A stretch of DNA of 64,000 bases from Flavobacteriales bacterium (GTDB lineage Bacteria > Bacteroidota > Bacteroidia > Flavobacteriales_D > Sanyastnellaceae): the NCBI GenBank assembly GCA_019694805.1, contig JAIBBG010000010.1, forward strand, positions 1-64,000, given 5' to 3'. Both the position numbers and the translations under genes were made by a program. Positions 63,657-64,000 of the stretch are shown here, in pieces. The notes beneath the pieces are model-generated. The model saw only the letters and a program-made list of their open reading frames with translations. It was not told the origin of the DNA and ran no database searches. Position 1 is the first letter of the stretch, and the number at the start of each line of letters is the position of its first letter.

Positions 63657-64000
63657 TCAGTTAACAGCAATAAGTTGTTCGGTTGATCTTGGTGAAAACG
63701 ACTTGGCAACTTCCGCAATCGCTCGGATGTGATCGGGTGTAGTACCGCAGCATCCACCGACAATATTCACGATACCTCGATCGAGATAGTTTTTCACCAA
63801 CTGTGCCATTTCATCGGGCGATTGATCGTAGTGTCCCATTGCATTGGGTAATCCGGCATTGGGATAAGCACTCACTAAGAATGGCGCATTTTCGCTAAGC
63901 ACTTCCACATAAGGCTGAAGCTGTTTTGCACCCAATGCGCAATTAAATCCGATGCTGAGCAATGGAGCATGCGACATAGAAATCAAAAATGCATCTGCAG
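63657..64000 (-). CDS. Homocysteine S-methyltransferase module of split methionine synthase, partial
   Basis: The final ~114 codons of the zinc-dependent homocysteine-binding domain of methionine synthase run off the right edge. Visible are [12 protein letters not shown] (with the first zinc-ligand Cys), PNAGLPNA and [11 protein letters not shown] (the Cys pair that completes the zinc site), ending at a normal stop (63657). In single-chain MetH this domain is fused to the next one; here a stop and 11 bases separate them. The start lies beyond the window. Confidence 0.95.
   Translation of the reverse strand, partial: ADAFLISMSHAPLLSIGFNCALGAKQLQPYVEVLSENAPFLVSAYPNAGLPNAMGHYDQSPDEMAQLVKNYLDRGIVNIVGGCCGTTPDHIRAIAEVAKSFSPRSTEQLIAVN

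Overview
The window is chromosomal DNA from a Bacteroidota (Bacteroidetes) bacterium. Four secreted proteins show the N-terminal signal plus C-terminal sorting domain of type IX secretion cargo (15102, 25651, 36217 and 48240 starts). Several promoters match the Bacteroidota -33/-7 type (TTTG or TTG, then TAnnTTTG), Shine-Dalgarno sequences are mostly absent, and lipoproteins, FadL-like and other outer-membrane barrel proteins and CarboxypepD_reg-like proteins are common. I do not assign an order or genus. I saw no rRNA, tRNA, insertion sequence, phage or CRISPR array. Housekeeping and surface genes alternate.

Layout. 1-6.0 kb, minus strand: lpxK, a thioredoxin-fold lipoprotein, an M1 peptidase with a barrel-like C-terminal half, and lpxH cut by the left edge; lpxH and lpxK both serve lipid A synthesis. 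6.6-9.5 kb, plus strand: a Nif3-family protein followed by a coiled-coil protein with a Lys/Ala/Pro-rich histone-H1-like front half and a zinc ribbon that has lost all four cysteines. 9.8-17.6 kb, minus strand: a LytS/LytR-type two-component pair, a kelch-repeat T9SS protein, a class C serine hydrolase and a Crp/Fnr regulator. 17.9-23.4 kb, minus strand: a compact nitric-oxide-sensing type operon (sigma-54 response regulator, H-NOX protein, giant hybrid kinase with an H-NOX-associated domain and HPt). A perfect TGTGA-N6-TCACA palindrome precedes it, and the regulator appears frameshifted at its 5' end in an A7 run.

23.8-31.7 kb: a helical-repeat protein, a T9SS M1 aminopeptidase, a queuosine-precursor transporter, a FadL-like protein and a Tyr/Gly-rich lipoprotein. 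31.8-42.5 kb: proS, an FG-GAP T9SS protein, a dinucleotide-binding oxidoreductase, an intergenic patch made of several unrelated 7-bp repeat families, an amidohydrolase/SDR operon, pckA and a fasciclin lipoprotein. 42.7-48.0 kb: small Bacteroidota-type proteins, a 2-oxoglutarate/Fe(II) dioxygenase-family protein, an arginyltransferase (ATE)-like protein overlapping a DUF2752 gene, and two convergent CarboxypepD_reg-like genes.

48.2-53.8 kb is one 1863-residue T9SS protein with fourteen ~117-residue Cys-containing modules, seven of them almost identical at DNA level. 54-64 kb: suhB-type phosphatase, a GT-C-like membrane protein with a GT2 glycosyltransferase, an outer-membrane protein with a di-haem peroxidase lipoprotein, and a one-carbon/methionine operon (split methionine synthase in two genes, then metF) cut by the right edge.

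The strongest candidates for something unusual are the H-NOX operon with its regulatory palindrome and frameshift, the cysteine-less zinc ribbon fused to an H1-like tail, the homogenised repeat giant, and the heptamer-repeat intergenic region. Family names are recognised from motifs by eye; no database search was run.
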